From: Gammaproteobacteria bacterium
GTDB lineage: Bacteria > Pseudomonadota > Gammaproteobacteria > SZUA-229
Length of the DNA: 64,000 nucleotides
Reading direction: 5' to 3'
Assembly: GCA_026195895.1 (NCBI GenBank)
Contig: JAPHRO010000014.1
Span: forward strand, 1-64,000
Part shown: positions 1-8,857 of the stretch, piece after piece
Layout of the letters: every line of letters starts with the position of its first letter
Numbering within the stretch: the first letter of the stretch is position 1
Program-made: the position numbers and the translations under genes
Notes under the pieces: generated by a model
Database searches by the model: none
Seen by the model: only the letters and a program-made list of their open reading frames with translations
Told to the model about the DNA's origin: nothing

Positions 1-984
1 ATTGGCGAAGCGCCTGCCATGCAGGAAGTTTTTCGCGCTATCGGTCGCCTGTCAAAATCCAATATCACGGTTTTGATCAATGGCGAATCCGGCACCGGTA
101 AAGAACTGGTTGCCAGCGCACTGCACAAGCATGGCCCCCGGGCCGATCACCCGTTCATTGCCATTAATACGGCGGCTATTCCGAAAGATCTGCTGGAGTC
201 CGAACTGTTTGGCCATGAACGTGGCGCCTTTACCGGTGCCACCGCCCAACGCCGTGGCCGTTTTGAGCAGGCCGACGGCGGTACATTATTTCTGGATGAA
301 ATCGGCGATATGCCGGCAGACTTGCAGACCCGCTTACTACGCGTCCTCGCCGATGGACAGTTTTACCGGGTTGGCGGACACACCCCGATCACAGCAGACG
401 TACGTATCATTACCGCCACCCACCAGGATCTTGAAGAGCGGGTAAAACAGGGATTATTCCGTGAAGACCTGTTCCATCGGCTGAATGTCATCCGCATCCA
501 GATACCAGCACTGCGTGAACGTAGAGAAGATATTCCCGCCCTGCTCAATCTGTTCTTACGCCGCGCCGCCGAGGAAATTGCAGTCGAATCCAAACAGCTA
601 CTCCCCGAGGTAGAAGCCTATCTGTCCAGCCTCGACTGGCCCGGCAATGTACGCCAGCTGGAGAACACCTGTCGCTGGCTCACGGTCATGGCATCCAGCC
701 GAGAAGTGCATATGTCGGATCTGCCATCTGAATTACAGCCCGCAGCGGTGGCGCAAACAGAAGTACCTGAACAAAGCTGGGAAACAGCCTTACAGCACTG
801 GGCCGAAAAACAACTGGCCATGGGCAAGGAAGAACTGCTGAATGATGTCATGCCCAAATTCGAACGCATTATGATTGATGTGGCACTGGCCAAATCCCAT
901 GGCAAACGTCAGGATGCCGCCAGATTACTGGGCTGGGGGCGTAATACGCTAACGCGGAAAATCAGGGAGCTGAACATAGAATAA
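1..984 (+). CDS. ntrC: Nitrogen regulator NtrC, C-terminal part (cut by window start)
   Basis: Sigma-54-dependent response regulator of nitrogen assimilation. The reading frame is already open at base 1 (I-G-E-A-P-A-M...), so the receiver domain lies outside the window. The 327 residues visible hold the AAA+ domain, with Walker A GESGTGKE at fragment residues 28-35, the sigma-54 contact loop GAFTGA at 75-80 and the second loop GDMPADLQTRLLRVL. They end in a Fis-type helix-turn-helix (GKRQDAARLLGWGRNTLTRK). The FEQADGGTLFLDEIGDMP stretch and the LENTCRWLTVMA segment are characteristic of NtrC rather than of other family members. In gammaproteobacteria it normally follows the kinase gene ntrB. 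A strong terminator follows the stop codon. Confidence 0.93.
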   Translation: MGEAPAMQEVFRAIGRLSKSNITVLINGESGTGKELVASALHKHGPRADHPFIAINTAAIPKDLLESELFGHERGAFTGATAQRRGRFEQADGGTLFLDEIGDMPADLQTRLLRVLADGQFYRVGGHTPITADVRIITATHQDLEERVKQGLFREDLFHRLNVIRIQIPALRERREDIPALLNLFLRRAAEEIAVESKQLLPEVEAYLSSLDWPGNVRQLENTCRWLTVMASSREVHMSDLPSELQPAAVAQTEVPEQSWETALQHWAEKQLAMGKEELLNDVMPKFERIMIDVALAKSHGKRQDAARLLGWGRNTLTRKIRELNIE

Positions 985-997
985 ATAATTCACGGGC

Positions 998-1032
998 AAA
1001 AAAAAAACGGGGAGCTTTGCTCCCCGTTTTTT
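998..1032. terminator. Bidirectional intrinsic terminator between ntrC and the pilin gene
   Basis: A perfect 8-bp GC-rich stem (CGGGGAGC / GCTCCCCG, 1008-1015 and 1019-1026) with a TTT loop is flanked by an A-run on the left and a T-run on the right. It can therefore stop ntrC transcription from the left and pilin transcription from the right. Confidence 0.92.
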
Positions 1033-1050
1033 ATCTAACAACTGTAATTG

Positions 1051-1668
1051 CTACAGCAGGGTACAAATATTTCCAACGGCTCCCTCTGCATAGGGTACGG
1101 TAGCAGAACCAACACCCGGGTTATTCGCCGTACCACCGCGAACCGAACCGGTAGCTGCATTACCATCATCCAGCTGGCGATCAATAATGGCCGCAAACTT
1201 GCCGTCAATACCCCGTTGGCAAATTACCGTACCGGTCAGGCCAAAGCCGCCATTCTTAACGCAGGTGATACCACCAAACGCATTGTTAGGCGCCTGACGA
1301 CCGGCGGCATTATCAGTAGTCGCACCGGCCACCAGGCCGGAATTTCTCAGATGCACCCATAGGCGGGCAGTTTCAACACCATTTGTAGCACCACAGGTAC
1401 CGGTTATTACACCATTGCCGTTACCACCGGGTACAGTCCAGCGAGGATTGGTTGAAGCCGTAGGCTCGTCACCAGGCAGCGCACCATAACGATCCAGATA
1501 ACTATAGACCGCAGCACTCACCCCATTAAAATCATTCACTGCACGTTTGATTTTTGAGTTATTGATCATTTCCTGACCTTTCAGCACACCGCCGAGTAAC
1601 AGACCAATAATAACCAGTACGATCGCAATCTCTATCAGCGTAAAGCCCGCTTGTTGTTTCTTCATCAT
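1051..1668 (-). CDS. Type IV prepilin, sigma-54-driven (candidate major pilin)
   Basis: Type IV pilin-like subunit of 205 residues. The N-terminus is a class III leader ending MMKKQQAG, then FTLIEIAIVLVIIGLLLGG. Cleavage is therefore expected before Phe, with Glu at mature position 5, followed by the usual hydrophobic helix. The globular part has four Cys (GTCG, ITCV, VICQ, NICT), the last close to the C-terminus as in pilins with a disulfide-bonded end. An ATG at 1737 in the same frame is excluded because it lies in the promoter -12 element; the ATG at 1668 has GGAG 8 nt upstream. The gene stands alone, with its own promoter and terminator, beside the pilus assembly cluster. That suggests the abundant subunit, but this is inference from context. 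Confidence 0.85.
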   Translation of the reverse strand: MMKKQQAGFTLIEIAIVLVIIGLLLGGVLKGQEMINNSKIKRAVNDFNGVSAAVYSYLDRYGALPGDEPTASTNPRWTVPGGNGNGVITGTCGATNGVETARLWVHLRNSGLVAGATTDNAAGRQAPNNAFGGITCVKNGGFGLTGTVICQRGIDGKFAAIIDRQLDDGNAATGSVRGGTANNPGVGSATVPYAEGAVGNICTLL

Positions 1669-1732
1669 GTTCAAATCTCCAGAAAATAGTATTAATTTAA
1701 AATCATTAAAAACGCATCTTGTATACACACAG

Positions 1733-1748
1733 AGCAAGTGCTGTGCCA
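1733..1748 (-). promoter_or_regulatory. Sigma-54 (-24/-12) promoter of the pilin gene
   Basis: The minus strand reads TGGCACAGCACTTGCT, a full match to the consensus TGGCAC-N5-TTGCW with GG and GC spaced correctly. Transcription would start near 1722, leaving a leader of about 54 nt before the ATG at 1668. The likely activator is the sigma-54-dependent response regulator encoded at 16408-17847; NtrC next door is the alternative. Confidence 0.9.
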
Positions 1749-1948
1749 GCCTTTTTAAACCCCAATAAACAAAGGCTTAGATAGACTTCTTATAGCAGAT
1801 ACTTAACAATTTTGTTGAGATTTCAACAGTTTTTAATGATTTTATGTTGAAAGCTCGACAACATGTCGAAATTCGAACGAAAATTTCCGCTAGTTATATA
1901 CCGCCCTGGCGAAGCAACTGTTGCCAATCTGGGTTAATATCCCTGCCT

Positions 1949-3637
1949 ATGTCCAGCAAGCTGCTCAATTTTAAAAATCTTGCCAAATACGAGTTTATGT
2001 CGCTTGGGCTGATGCTACTGACCCTGCATACCGCGCTGCATCAAAATGAAAATCTGCTGTTATCCACGCTGCTGCTGATCCATCTGGGGTTTTTCCTGCT
2101 CTGGCAACCGCTGCTTGGCTCTCAGGAACAGGTCAATAGCAAACATCTGCTGCTTAGTTTTATTTTTATTATTGGCACCTATTACTTTCTTGGCTGGTGG
2201 TTTATTGCGCTATGGATTATTTTGCTGAGCGGACTCACGGCTGGCAGCGCGCTGATCCAGGGTATAGGTCGTGGCATCTATGCCATCGCCGCCATGATTC
2301 TGTTTCTGGATCTGGGCCTCAAAGTTACCCCAAATTTATTCCATCTCGAAGTGCTACCCGCGGAACTCGATACCGCTATTTTTTACAGCCTGCTAGTGGC
2401 GTGTATGGTGATAACTGTCTGGCCCAATCGACGTGATCGAATTGTTAGAATTGATTACTTGCACAGCATGGTTATTGGATTTGGCCTGTTTGGATTTTAT
2501 CTGACCAGTATTCTGGTTAGCTTTACTTACAAACAGCACTACCTGCAATCCCTGCTGACCACCACTATGCTACTGGCGGTATTTCTGATATTGCTCAGTA
2601 TCCTCTGGCTGCCCAGACATGGCCGGACAGGTTTAAGTCAACGCTGGGAACAGCACATATTAAATATTGGTAATCCGTTTGAAAGCTGGGTTAATGAAAC
2701 CGCATTGCTGGGTAAAAACAATAAAATAAAGCCGGAAACCTTTCTGCAGTATAGCGTCGAGCATTTATTAAACCTGCCCTGGGTTTCGGGTATTCACTGG
2801 TACTCGGGTGATGAAACAGAATTCCATGGCAACGCTTCAAAATATAAATTAACTTTCGAAGAAAACAATCTGAAACTGGAGCTGTATAGCCACATACCTA
2901 TGGGCAATGCTTTGAAGATTCACGCTCAGTTACTACTGCAGTTAATGGCCTATTTCTATATGTCCAAACTGCGCGAGATTTCCCTAAAAAATCAGACCCA
3001 TTTAAAAGCCGTGTATGAAACCGGTTCAAAACTTACCCACGATATAAAAAATATTCTGCAATCGTTACAGGCATTAACCGGAGTTGTTCAGGCCAGTGAC
3101 GATACTCAACATAGCCATGAATTACTGGAAAAACAACTACCCCTGCTAACGCAACGCTTACAAAATACTCTGGATAAATTACAAACCAGAACCGATACCG
3201 GCCAGAGCTATAAACAATTATCGGAATGGTGGAAAGAATTACAAAGCCGTTACCATGGTCGAGAAATAAATTTTACCGGCCAGGTAGAAACCGACCGGGA
3301 TATTGATACCGATGTATTCGATACTATCCTGGAAAACCTGCTGGAAAATGCCCGTAGCAAACGCAGAGTAAATCCCAACACAGCTATAAAAACACATTTG
3401 TATTCAGAAAAAGAAGCTTATTATATTGAAGTATGTGATACCGGCTATCCACTGGATGATCATCAGGCGAATATACTATTTAAACAGATTCTACCGTCGA
3501 AAAACGGTTATGGGATAGGGCTTTATCAGTCTGCTCAGTTGGCCAGACGTAATGGCTATGAATTGAAACTGACACAAAATGAAAATGGGAAAGTTTGTTT
3601 TAGGATTGAATATAAAAACGAATCAACTAAATACTAA
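1949..3637 (+). CDS. Membrane sensor histidine kinase (PilS/PrsK-like) of the pilus locus
   Basis: Two-component sensor kinase of 562 residues. The first 220 or so residues form seven or eight membrane helices with no large periplasmic domain. They are followed by a roughly 130-residue cytoplasmic domain (GAF-like position, not certain) and the kinase core. The core has an H-box with the HDIKN motif (His364), an N-box around Asn467 (ENLLENARS), a G1-type box CDTGYP and a G2 box GYGIGL at 520-525. The HDxKN H-box and many-helix N-terminus resemble PrsK of PEP-CTERM systems; a role like PilS is also possible. An in-frame ATG at 1844 exists, but residues from there look uncharged by selection; 1949 is preferred although neither start has a clear ribosome site. 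The partner is probably the regulator at 16408-17847, with which it brackets the pilus genes. Confidence 0.8.
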   Translation: MSSKLLNFKNLAKYEFMSLGLMLLTLHTALHQNENLLLSTLLLIHLGFFLLWQPLLGSQEQVNSKHLLLSFIFIIGTYYFLGWWFIALWIILLSGLTAGSALIQGIGRGIYAIAAMILFLDLGLKVTPNLFHLEVLPAELDTAIFYSLLVACMVITVWPNRRDRIVRIDYLHSMVIGFGLFGFYLTSILVSFTYKQHYLQSLLTTTMLLAVFLILLSILWLPRHGRTGLSQRWEQHILNIGNPFESWVNETALLGKNNKIKPETFLQYSVEHLLNLPWVSGIHWYSGDETEFHGNASKYKLTFEENNLKLELYSHIPMGNALKIHAQLLLQLMAYFYMSKLREISLKNQTHLKAVYETGSKLTHDIKNILQSLQALTGVVQASDDTQHSHELLEKQLPLLTQRLQNTLDKLQTRTDTGQSYKQLSEWWKELQSRYHGREINFTGQVETDRDIDTDVFDTILENLLENARSKRRVNPNTAIKTHLYSEKEAYYIEVCDTGYPLDDHQANILFKQILPSKNGYGIGLYQSAQLARRNGYELKLTQNENGKVCFRIEYKNESTKY

Positions 3638-3699
3638 TTTTAGTCAAACTTACAATAAAAACATAACACCTAAAAAATTATTAAATTCGTTCTTAGTTA

Positions 3700-4497
3700 C
3701 TATGGCAAGCGACCAGCCTGTAACATTCTACTATACAATGTATTTGGCGATATCCAGGTCACGATATCATCGAATACTGGCGCTGTTTCAAGCGGCAACA
3801 TATAGTAAAAAAATTCATCATTAGCAATTCTGTATGCAGGCCCGGCACAGCCCGCAGATCTTGGTATATTAGCCCCCTCGCCAGCATTTTCTGATTCTAA
3901 TGCACTTGGAGCATTAGCCCAATTTCTGCCTAAAGAAAATATAGTAGCTACTGCCGTATTGGTATAAAAGTCTGCAGCAGCAGAACCCGCATTACAGGGT
4001 AGCAATCTATTATTACATATCTGCAAGTTTGGACCCAGGCTTGATAAATTATTACCCGGTTGAGCGGCCTCTTGCTGTATTTGATTATTTGTTGCAACAA
4101 AATCTGCTCCTAAAAAGTTCCCCGCGTCAGAATTAGTAACCGAATATCGGTAGGGCTGTCCCCAGGGGTCAACTAATAAGCCATCGCAATTTACCTCTCC
4201 ACGTAAACCCAAATCGACGCTAGGAACAAACCCGTGAAAACCAGTTGTGCAATTATTATTTGCATCCAATACATCCTGTTGACCTCCAAGGCCAGGAAAA
4301 GAAGGACAAGGCAAGCCACCATTAGTAATGGCAAAACCATATAATGCCTCTTCGATTGCCTGTAAATCAGCCTTTGCTTTTTTTATATTATTAGATTCCC
4401 GTTGCGCCCTTAATGGCATAATAGCTGCGCCAATAAGAAAAGCTATGATGAGCATAACAATTGCTACTTCAACTAATGTAAAACCTTTGCTATTCAT
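3700..4497 (-). CDS. Type IV prepilin-like minor pilin
   Basis: Pilin-like protein of 265 residues with a short leader MNSKG followed by FTLVEVAIVMLIIAFLIGAAI, so Glu is at mature position 5. The helix continues into an amphipathic segment (ESNNIKKAKADLQAIEEALYGFA) and a GGLPCP motif shared with the next gene upstream. The C-terminal domain is large, Cys-containing and rich in Asn and Ala. It is the last gene of the minus-strand pilus cluster, 26 nt after the preceding stop, and converges with the kinase gene. By position it corresponds to the minor pilins mshC/D/O of MSHA loci, but I cannot assign one of them. Confidence 0.78.
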   Translation of the reverse strand: MNSKGFTLVEVAIVMLIIAFLIGAAIMPLRAQRESNNIKKAKADLQAIEEALYGFAITNGGLPCPSFPGLGGQQDVLDANNNCTTGFHGFVPSVDLGLRGEVNCDGLLVDPWGQPYRYSVTNSDAGNFLGADFVATNNQIQQEAAQPGNNLSSLGPNLQICNNRLLPCNAGSAAADFYTNTAVATIFSLGRNWANAPSALESENAGEGANIPRSAGCAGPAYRIANDEFFYYMLPLETAPVFDDIVTWISPNTLYSRMLQAGRLP

Positions 4498-4523
4498 AAA
4501 TTTTTACCTATTAACTAAACTAA

Positions 4524-6005
4524 TTACATAGTACAGGGATCTACAACTGTTAAGCCTGTAGCCACAGTATCTTGAATACAAATTATTGTGTCATTCACAT
4601 TAGGATTTGCCACACTGTTTATTACATAGTTGCCGTTACCGGCAATGTCAGGAAAGTTTGTCACATTAGGGCCTTCCAGATACGAGGCTATAACGTTTTT
4701 TGTATCAGGATCAATGGGTAGTGCATCCCTTATTTGTCCTGCTTGGCGTGTTTCTGAAAATATAACCATCGCGGAATAATCGGTAACACCACCATTAAAT
4801 GTAAGACAATTAATACATGCTCCAGGTGCTGGCGGTGTACTGTTTGGATCATAATCACCCGCTACTACATAAAAAAAATGATCTTTCCAGTTTTCCCAGA
4901 TTCTTCGTTCCATACTATTTGGTACACCAGCGTTAAAATTAATATTATTGGCACCATTAGTAACTGCACTACAAATGGTATTTTCTAAAATAAATTGCCC
5001 CCCTGAAATAGCGAGATCTGCTGGGAACCGACCCAGATGCCCCCCTGCTGTTTCAATATATAACCTGCCATCTCGGTAGTCACCCGGAGCCAACGGAGCT
5101 GGCCATGGTAATCGCCTGCTATTATTATTGCCAAATGAAGCCAGGCATTCGGCCAATGCTCTAGTTGTACGGGTAAATTGAGCAGCATATGTATTTTGAC
5201 TGCTTAGTGCATTGAATATTTCCTGTCGAGTAATAGTGATTATACGATCGTTGAAAAAGGTATTTGAACCAATATTTGCTGTAATGAAATCATCAATACT
5301 ATCTGCATTATTAGATACACTTCTATTGTCAATACCATTAAATTGTTCAAGATAATTATTAGCATTAAAATTCCCACAATTATTGCCAGCTACTTTTGTT
5401 CGATTTTGATTATTCAATCTTGCGCCAGGCGCTATTATTATCGCTACAACTCGGTTATCAGGACGGTTACCTGCTATAATATTGGACTGTTGATCAAATA
5501 ATCTAAACGCACCATTAGTATCTTCATTCAACATTTCACTACGCGTCAATCCTGACGTCTGATTTAAGGCTCTTCTATCTAAACGGCCAATATTTTTATA
5601 CTCGCCTGAAACGGCATACCACAAACAACTTCCTGAACTATCTTTTTGAACATCTAATCCTAAGGTTTTCCAAGGGAACCGTCCCAGTACATTCACATAC
5701 TGTGCTCCACAAGAAGGAGATATTTCCCCTTCATTTACTGACGTAGCATTTTCAGGGCATGGCAAGAATCCCAACAGTCCATTTCGATTATTAAATGGAA
5801 AAGTGGTAGCATTTGTTAAATTATATGTAGAGACAAACGAAAGAAGTGCCTCTTTAGCATTTCTAAGGGATTGTGATGTTTTTGCTTCTTGGCTAATTAT
5901 TCCTCTATCAATCGAGAAATTTGTGACAACAAACACCGCTCCTGTTAATACTATTACTAGCACCAATAAAATCAGAGCTGCGCCTTGTTGTTTACGATGA
6001 CACAT
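4524..6005 (-). CDS. Large Asn-rich pilin-like protein without Glu5 (PilX/MshP/GspK-type)
   Basis: Pilin-like protein of 493 residues, far longer than a usual minor pilin. The N-terminus MCHRKQQG then AALILLVLVIVLTGAVFVV looks like a prepilin leader and helix, but position +5 of the mature chain is hydrophobic instead of Glu. That is the pattern seen in GspK and PilX/MshP-type initiator pilins. It shares KEALLSFV and a LPCP motif with the downstream pilin. The rest is Asn-rich and has scattered Cys (CLAS, CINC, CIQDT, DPCTM). An 83-nt gap separates it from the upstream gene, so it may have its own promoter. Whether it caps the pilus or binds a surface is unknown. Confidence 0.7.
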   Translation of the reverse strand: MCHRKQQGAALILLVLVIVLTGAVFVVTNFSIDRGIISQEAKTSQSLRNAKEALLSFVSTYNLTNATTFPFNNRNGLLGFLPCPENATSVNEGEISPSCGAQYVNVLGRFPWKTLGLDVQKDSSGSCLWYAVSGEYKNIGRLDRRALNQTSGLTRSEMLNEDTNGAFRLFDQQSNIIAGNRPDNRVVAIIIAPGARLNNQNRTKVAGNNCGNFNANNYLEQFNGIDNRSVSNNADSIDDFITANIGSNTFFNDRIITITRQEIFNALSSQNTYAAQFTRTTRALAECLASFGNNNSRRLPWPAPLAPGDYRDGRLYIETAGGHLGRFPADLAISGGQFILENTICSAVTNGANNINFNAGVPNSMERRIWENWKDHFFYVVAGDYDPNSTPPAPGACINCLTFNGGVTDYSAMVIFSETRQAGQIRDALPIDPDTKNVIASYLEGPNVTNFPDIAGNGNYVINSVANPNVNDTIICIQDTVATGLTVVDPCTM

Positions 6006-6088
6006 CAGAAAATAAAACCTAATTCTTTACGCATAATTTAATAAGTTATCGCTTTAATTTTGAAAGTTCCCGCTAATCTAGAAATGCC

Positions 6089-6640
6089 TTACTTTACAGG
6101 ACTAATATCTTTCTTATTTTCCATTGATTCTTCTTTTATGACAGTCTCATTGGTCTCTATTTCAGGCCGTTTTATCTGATATTTGTCCTGGATTATCCTG
6201 TCTGCCTCGGTCCATTGCTGGCCAGGCTTCATGGATAGATTTTTCTGAAATACCTTTACCGGCACCTTTAGCCTGTTTTTGTTGACGCCGGATGTTCTCA
6301 CCCGAATGCCATCTTCTATGGTCTGGGATTTCAAAGTGTTCCCCTCATTCACCCAGACAACAGGCTTCTGTTTATCCCTGAACACAACACCCTTTACTTC
6401 GACTTTAAGCGGTGCGCGAATAACCGGCGCACCTGTTTGCTGGTTCTGTTTATTATCAAACTGACCGGCATTACGGAGTTCGTCCAGTTTTTTACGTTCC
6501 AGTGGTGTGGTAAACAGGGTTCTTAATTGGGTAATTTGATCGGTTTCCCCAGCGCTGACAACACTCGGTAGAACAAATAGCGGGCAGCCAGACAATATGA
6601 GCAACTTGAAAAGAAACACTCTAATAATTTGCCTATTCAT
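6089..6640 (-). CDS. mshK: MshK/PilP-like periplasmic pilus assembly protein
   Basis: Protein of 183 residues with a hydrophobic N-terminal export signal (about residues 5-30, ending VVSAGE). A small beta-rich domain follows (LKVEVKGVVFRDKQKPVVWVNEG...). The pattern of a short GVVFRD..P..WVNEG..LK repeat and a conserved MKPGQ(Q)W near the end is what MshK proteins show. In this family the protein is thought to link the inner-membrane platform and the secretin, like PilP. The start codon overlaps the end of the MshJ-like gene by 8 nt, implying translational coupling. Assignment rests on size, signal, motif and gene order. Confidence 0.65.
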   Translation of the reverse strand: MNRQIIRVFLFKLLILSGCPLFVLPSVVSAGETDQITQLRTLFTTPLERKKLDELRNAGQFDNKQNQQTGAPVIRAPLKVEVKGVVFRDKQKPVVWVNEGNTLKSQTIEDGIRVRTSGVNKNRLKVPVKVFQKNLSMKPGQQWTEADRIIQDKYQIKRPEIETNETVIKEESMENKKDISPVK

Positions 6641-7277
6641 TTTCTTCTTCCGACAAAACTATTGTGCTTAAGGACTGTTGCTTCATGGTAAACCAGTTTA
6701 ATTGACAGGTGGCAGAAAAATTTTTATCAGTGTTCGTCTCCAGAATAGATGCCACGGCGACATTATTTCGTCTCATATTGCATGCCGAAACTTCAAATAA
6801 ACCCTTCGCATTTTTCTGTAAATTATTGATGACGGTATATAAGTCACCTTCATGCAGTAATTCCATATCCAGCGTCATAGTCGATTGAAATACGTCAATC
6901 CCGGGATATGTTGCCTTGATCTGTGAATCAGCCAGCGGTTTCTGCTGTTCTATTTTGTATTTCAGGTAAGGAATTTTTTCTTTTCTGGTGGTTTGTTCTA
7001 TCACATCTATCCAGTCGAGACGCTTTTCCTCGCCAACGATTCCCTGCTTCATGAGCAGGTCGTATTTATCTTCGAATTCCTTGAGTAGACGTTTTCGTTC
7101 CAGCGCCGTGTGATATTTTTCTCTGGCTTCAGACAAACTATCTTTGGCATTCTGTTTGTCTATTGAGATAGTTTCCCAATACATTTTGGATACCAGAATC
7201 ATAATAATTGAAACTACCAGCGCGATCAGAAAAATTCCTATTTCTTTTTGCAGATTTTTTAGCATCGGCTTAATCAT
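6633..7277 (-). CDS. mshJ: MshJ/PilO-like inner membrane pilus assembly protein
   Basis: Protein of 214 residues with one N-terminal membrane helix (about residues 12-30, IGIFLIALVVSIIMILVS). A coiled-coil segment rich in Glu/Lys/Arg follows (to about residue 75), then a compact alpha/beta domain. This is the architecture of PilO/GspM-type platform proteins, and the position between MshI- and MshK-like genes agrees. Its ATG overlaps the preceding stop by 4 nt and its own end overlaps the next gene by 8 nt, so the three are translated as a coupled unit. Confidence 0.7.
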   Translation of the reverse strand: MIKPMLKNLQKEIGIFLIALVVSIIMILVSKMYWETISIDKQNAKDSLSEAREKYHTALERKRLLKEFEDKYDLLMKQGIVGEEKRLDWIDVIEQTTRKEKIPYLKYKIEQQKPLADSQIKATYPGIDVFQSTMTLDMELLHEGDLYTVINNLQKNAKGLFEVSACNMRRNNVAVASILETNTDKNFSATCQLNWFTMKQQSLSTIVLSEEENE

Positions 7278-8848
7278 GCCTGGCGCCCTTTCATTATCAG
7301 ACGCAATTCAAACCGTCCTTTTTCTGAATCGGTGGCAGTGGACTCTTCCACTCGCGTACCGCTTTCATTTTCAAGACTGTTTTTTGATCGTGTATCAATA
7401 GGCATTTTAGTTATTTCTACCTGTTCGACCATTTTATGATTCTCAAATGCGGCAACAATTGAATTAATCTTATTAACTGTGTCTTTTAAACTGGAATCAG
7501 AAATTCTGATAAAACCACGCACGACAGCACGCTGTTTGATTACATCAGTCGAGCCATAATTAACTGCCTGCCGGGTTTGGCCCGGTCGCTCATTAAGCTC
7601 ATTCGTTTGAGTGTGTTGCCAGTCAATTTCAGTAATTTGGGTATCATTCATCCCGGAAAGTGTAAACAGACGACTGATATCGACCATGAAATTCTGCGGT
7701 GAAATAACTCGACTTTTTATTATTTTATTATTTAATAAAACCGATGACTTCATGGCTTCAGTTTTTTCTAGCCGCGGCTCCAGTTTTTCCAGCTCTTTGG
7801 TATAGCTATTCTCCATAACCACTGTTTGTTTATTAATAATATCGGTCTCCGCCTCCATTATCTGGGCATCAGAAATGTAAGACAGCATGACCAGTATTGA
7901 TGCGATAAGCAAAATCAAACTACTGGCATACATCGCTTTGGAAACCAGATGCTGATAAAAATACCTGAATAAGGAAACCGGCCCATAATGGCCTTTAGGA
8001 ATAATTTGTTTATTACATATAAAAGAATACAGACCATTACTATAATCTTCAGTAACATCTGTACAACCAAATTCTTGCTGTAACTTATTAAGACTATGAT
8101 AGATATAAGTTCGTAATGGCGAGTCTTCACAAAACTGCTGAATTTTTTCAATGTCGGCATCACGACAAATAACGTGCACCGATAATTTTTCATCGAACCC
8201 AATAAATCGTTGATTGGCCAGAAACCGAATTGTTTGTTCAACTTCGTCAGATATATATTCACCCAATGGAGTATCTTCCAGATTAACCACGGCTGAACGG
8301 CTTGACTGAAATTCTCCATTTTTAAAATAACTCTGCCTTAGGTTGCTCGGCACCTGTTGTGACACAAGCAAAACATTTTTATCGTCCCGCGCAATTTTTT
8401 TAACCAGTTTTTCTGAAATCAGTGGCAGCGACCAGATACCCACCACTGCTGTTTGTGCATCTTCAATCGCTTTCATCCAGGGCTGTAAAATATCTGGATT
8501 TGTTAATACACCGACCAGTAAATTATCGTCTCTACGCCCGGCTGTTTCTCGGCCAATCACTCGGTGGTAATAAAAATCGACACTTTTGCGATAATGTCTT
8601 TCCATTAGCCTGTTTAATACAGCCTTTCGGTCTTTGGCTCCCAGGTGTGGCACGGTCTCTTTTCTAAAATCTTCTTCAATAACATCAACCAGAATACGTA
8701 CCGGCGTGTTTTCTGTTGCATTTAAATATTCAACAAATTTTTGCAGGCCATCATCGCCGGGATCAAAGGCAAAGGACGCCATAAATTTATGGTTTTCCCA
8801 GTGGAAAACCGTTAATCTGTAACCTGAGTAATAAAATATTCTATTCAC
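7274..8848 (-). CDS. mshI: MshI-like pilus assembly platform protein (PilM/PilN-like)
   Basis: Protein of 524 residues. The first 300 or so are soluble and probably cytoplasmic (MNRIFYYSGYRLTVFHWE..., actin-like PilM/GspL fold suspected). A single membrane helix lies near residues 315-335 (ASSLILLIASILVMLSYI). A periplasmic coiled coil (NKQTVVMENSYTKELEKLE) and a PilN-like alpha/beta domain follow. It would couple the cytoplasmic ATPase MshE to MshJ and MshK. The stop overlaps the next start by 4 nt and the gene begins 9 nt after mshG. The C-terminal 40 residues are Ser/Thr/Glu-rich and look disordered before a last conserved strand. Confidence 0.68.
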   Translation of the reverse strand: MNRIFYYSGYRLTVFHWENHKFMASFAFDPGDDGLQKFVEYLNATENTPVRILVDVIEEDFRKETVPHLGAKDRKAVLNRLMERHYRKSVDFYYHRVIGRETAGRRDDNLLVGVLTNPDILQPWMKAIEDAQTAVVGIWSLPLISEKLVKKIARDDKNVLLVSQQVPSNLRQSYFKNGEFQSSRSAVVNLEDTPLGEYISDEVEQTIRFLANQRFIGFDEKLSVHVICRDADIEKIQQFCEDSPLRTYIYHSLNKLQQEFGCTDVTEDYSNGLYSFICNKQIIPKGHYGPVSLFRYFYQHLVSKAMYASSLILLIASILVMLSYISDAQIMEAETDIINKQTVVMENSYTKELEKLEPRLEKTEAMKSSVLLNNKIIKSRVISPQNFMVDISRLFTLSGMNDTQITEIDWQHTQTNELNERPGQTRQAVNYGSTDVIKQRAVVRGFIRISDSSLKDTVNKINSIVAAFENHKMVEQVEITKMPIDTRSKNSLENESGTRVEESTATDSEKGRFELRLIMKGRQA

Positions 8849-8857
8849 AGTATTTAT

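Noticed and set aside
1669-1737. Longer pilin start at the ATG 1737
   Set aside because: The ATG overlaps the -12 element of the sigma-54 promoter and would put 23 residues before the prepilin leader.
1909-1927. TGGC...TTGC sequence before the histidine kinase as a sigma-54 promoter
   Set aside because: The GG and GC are 13 nt apart instead of 10.
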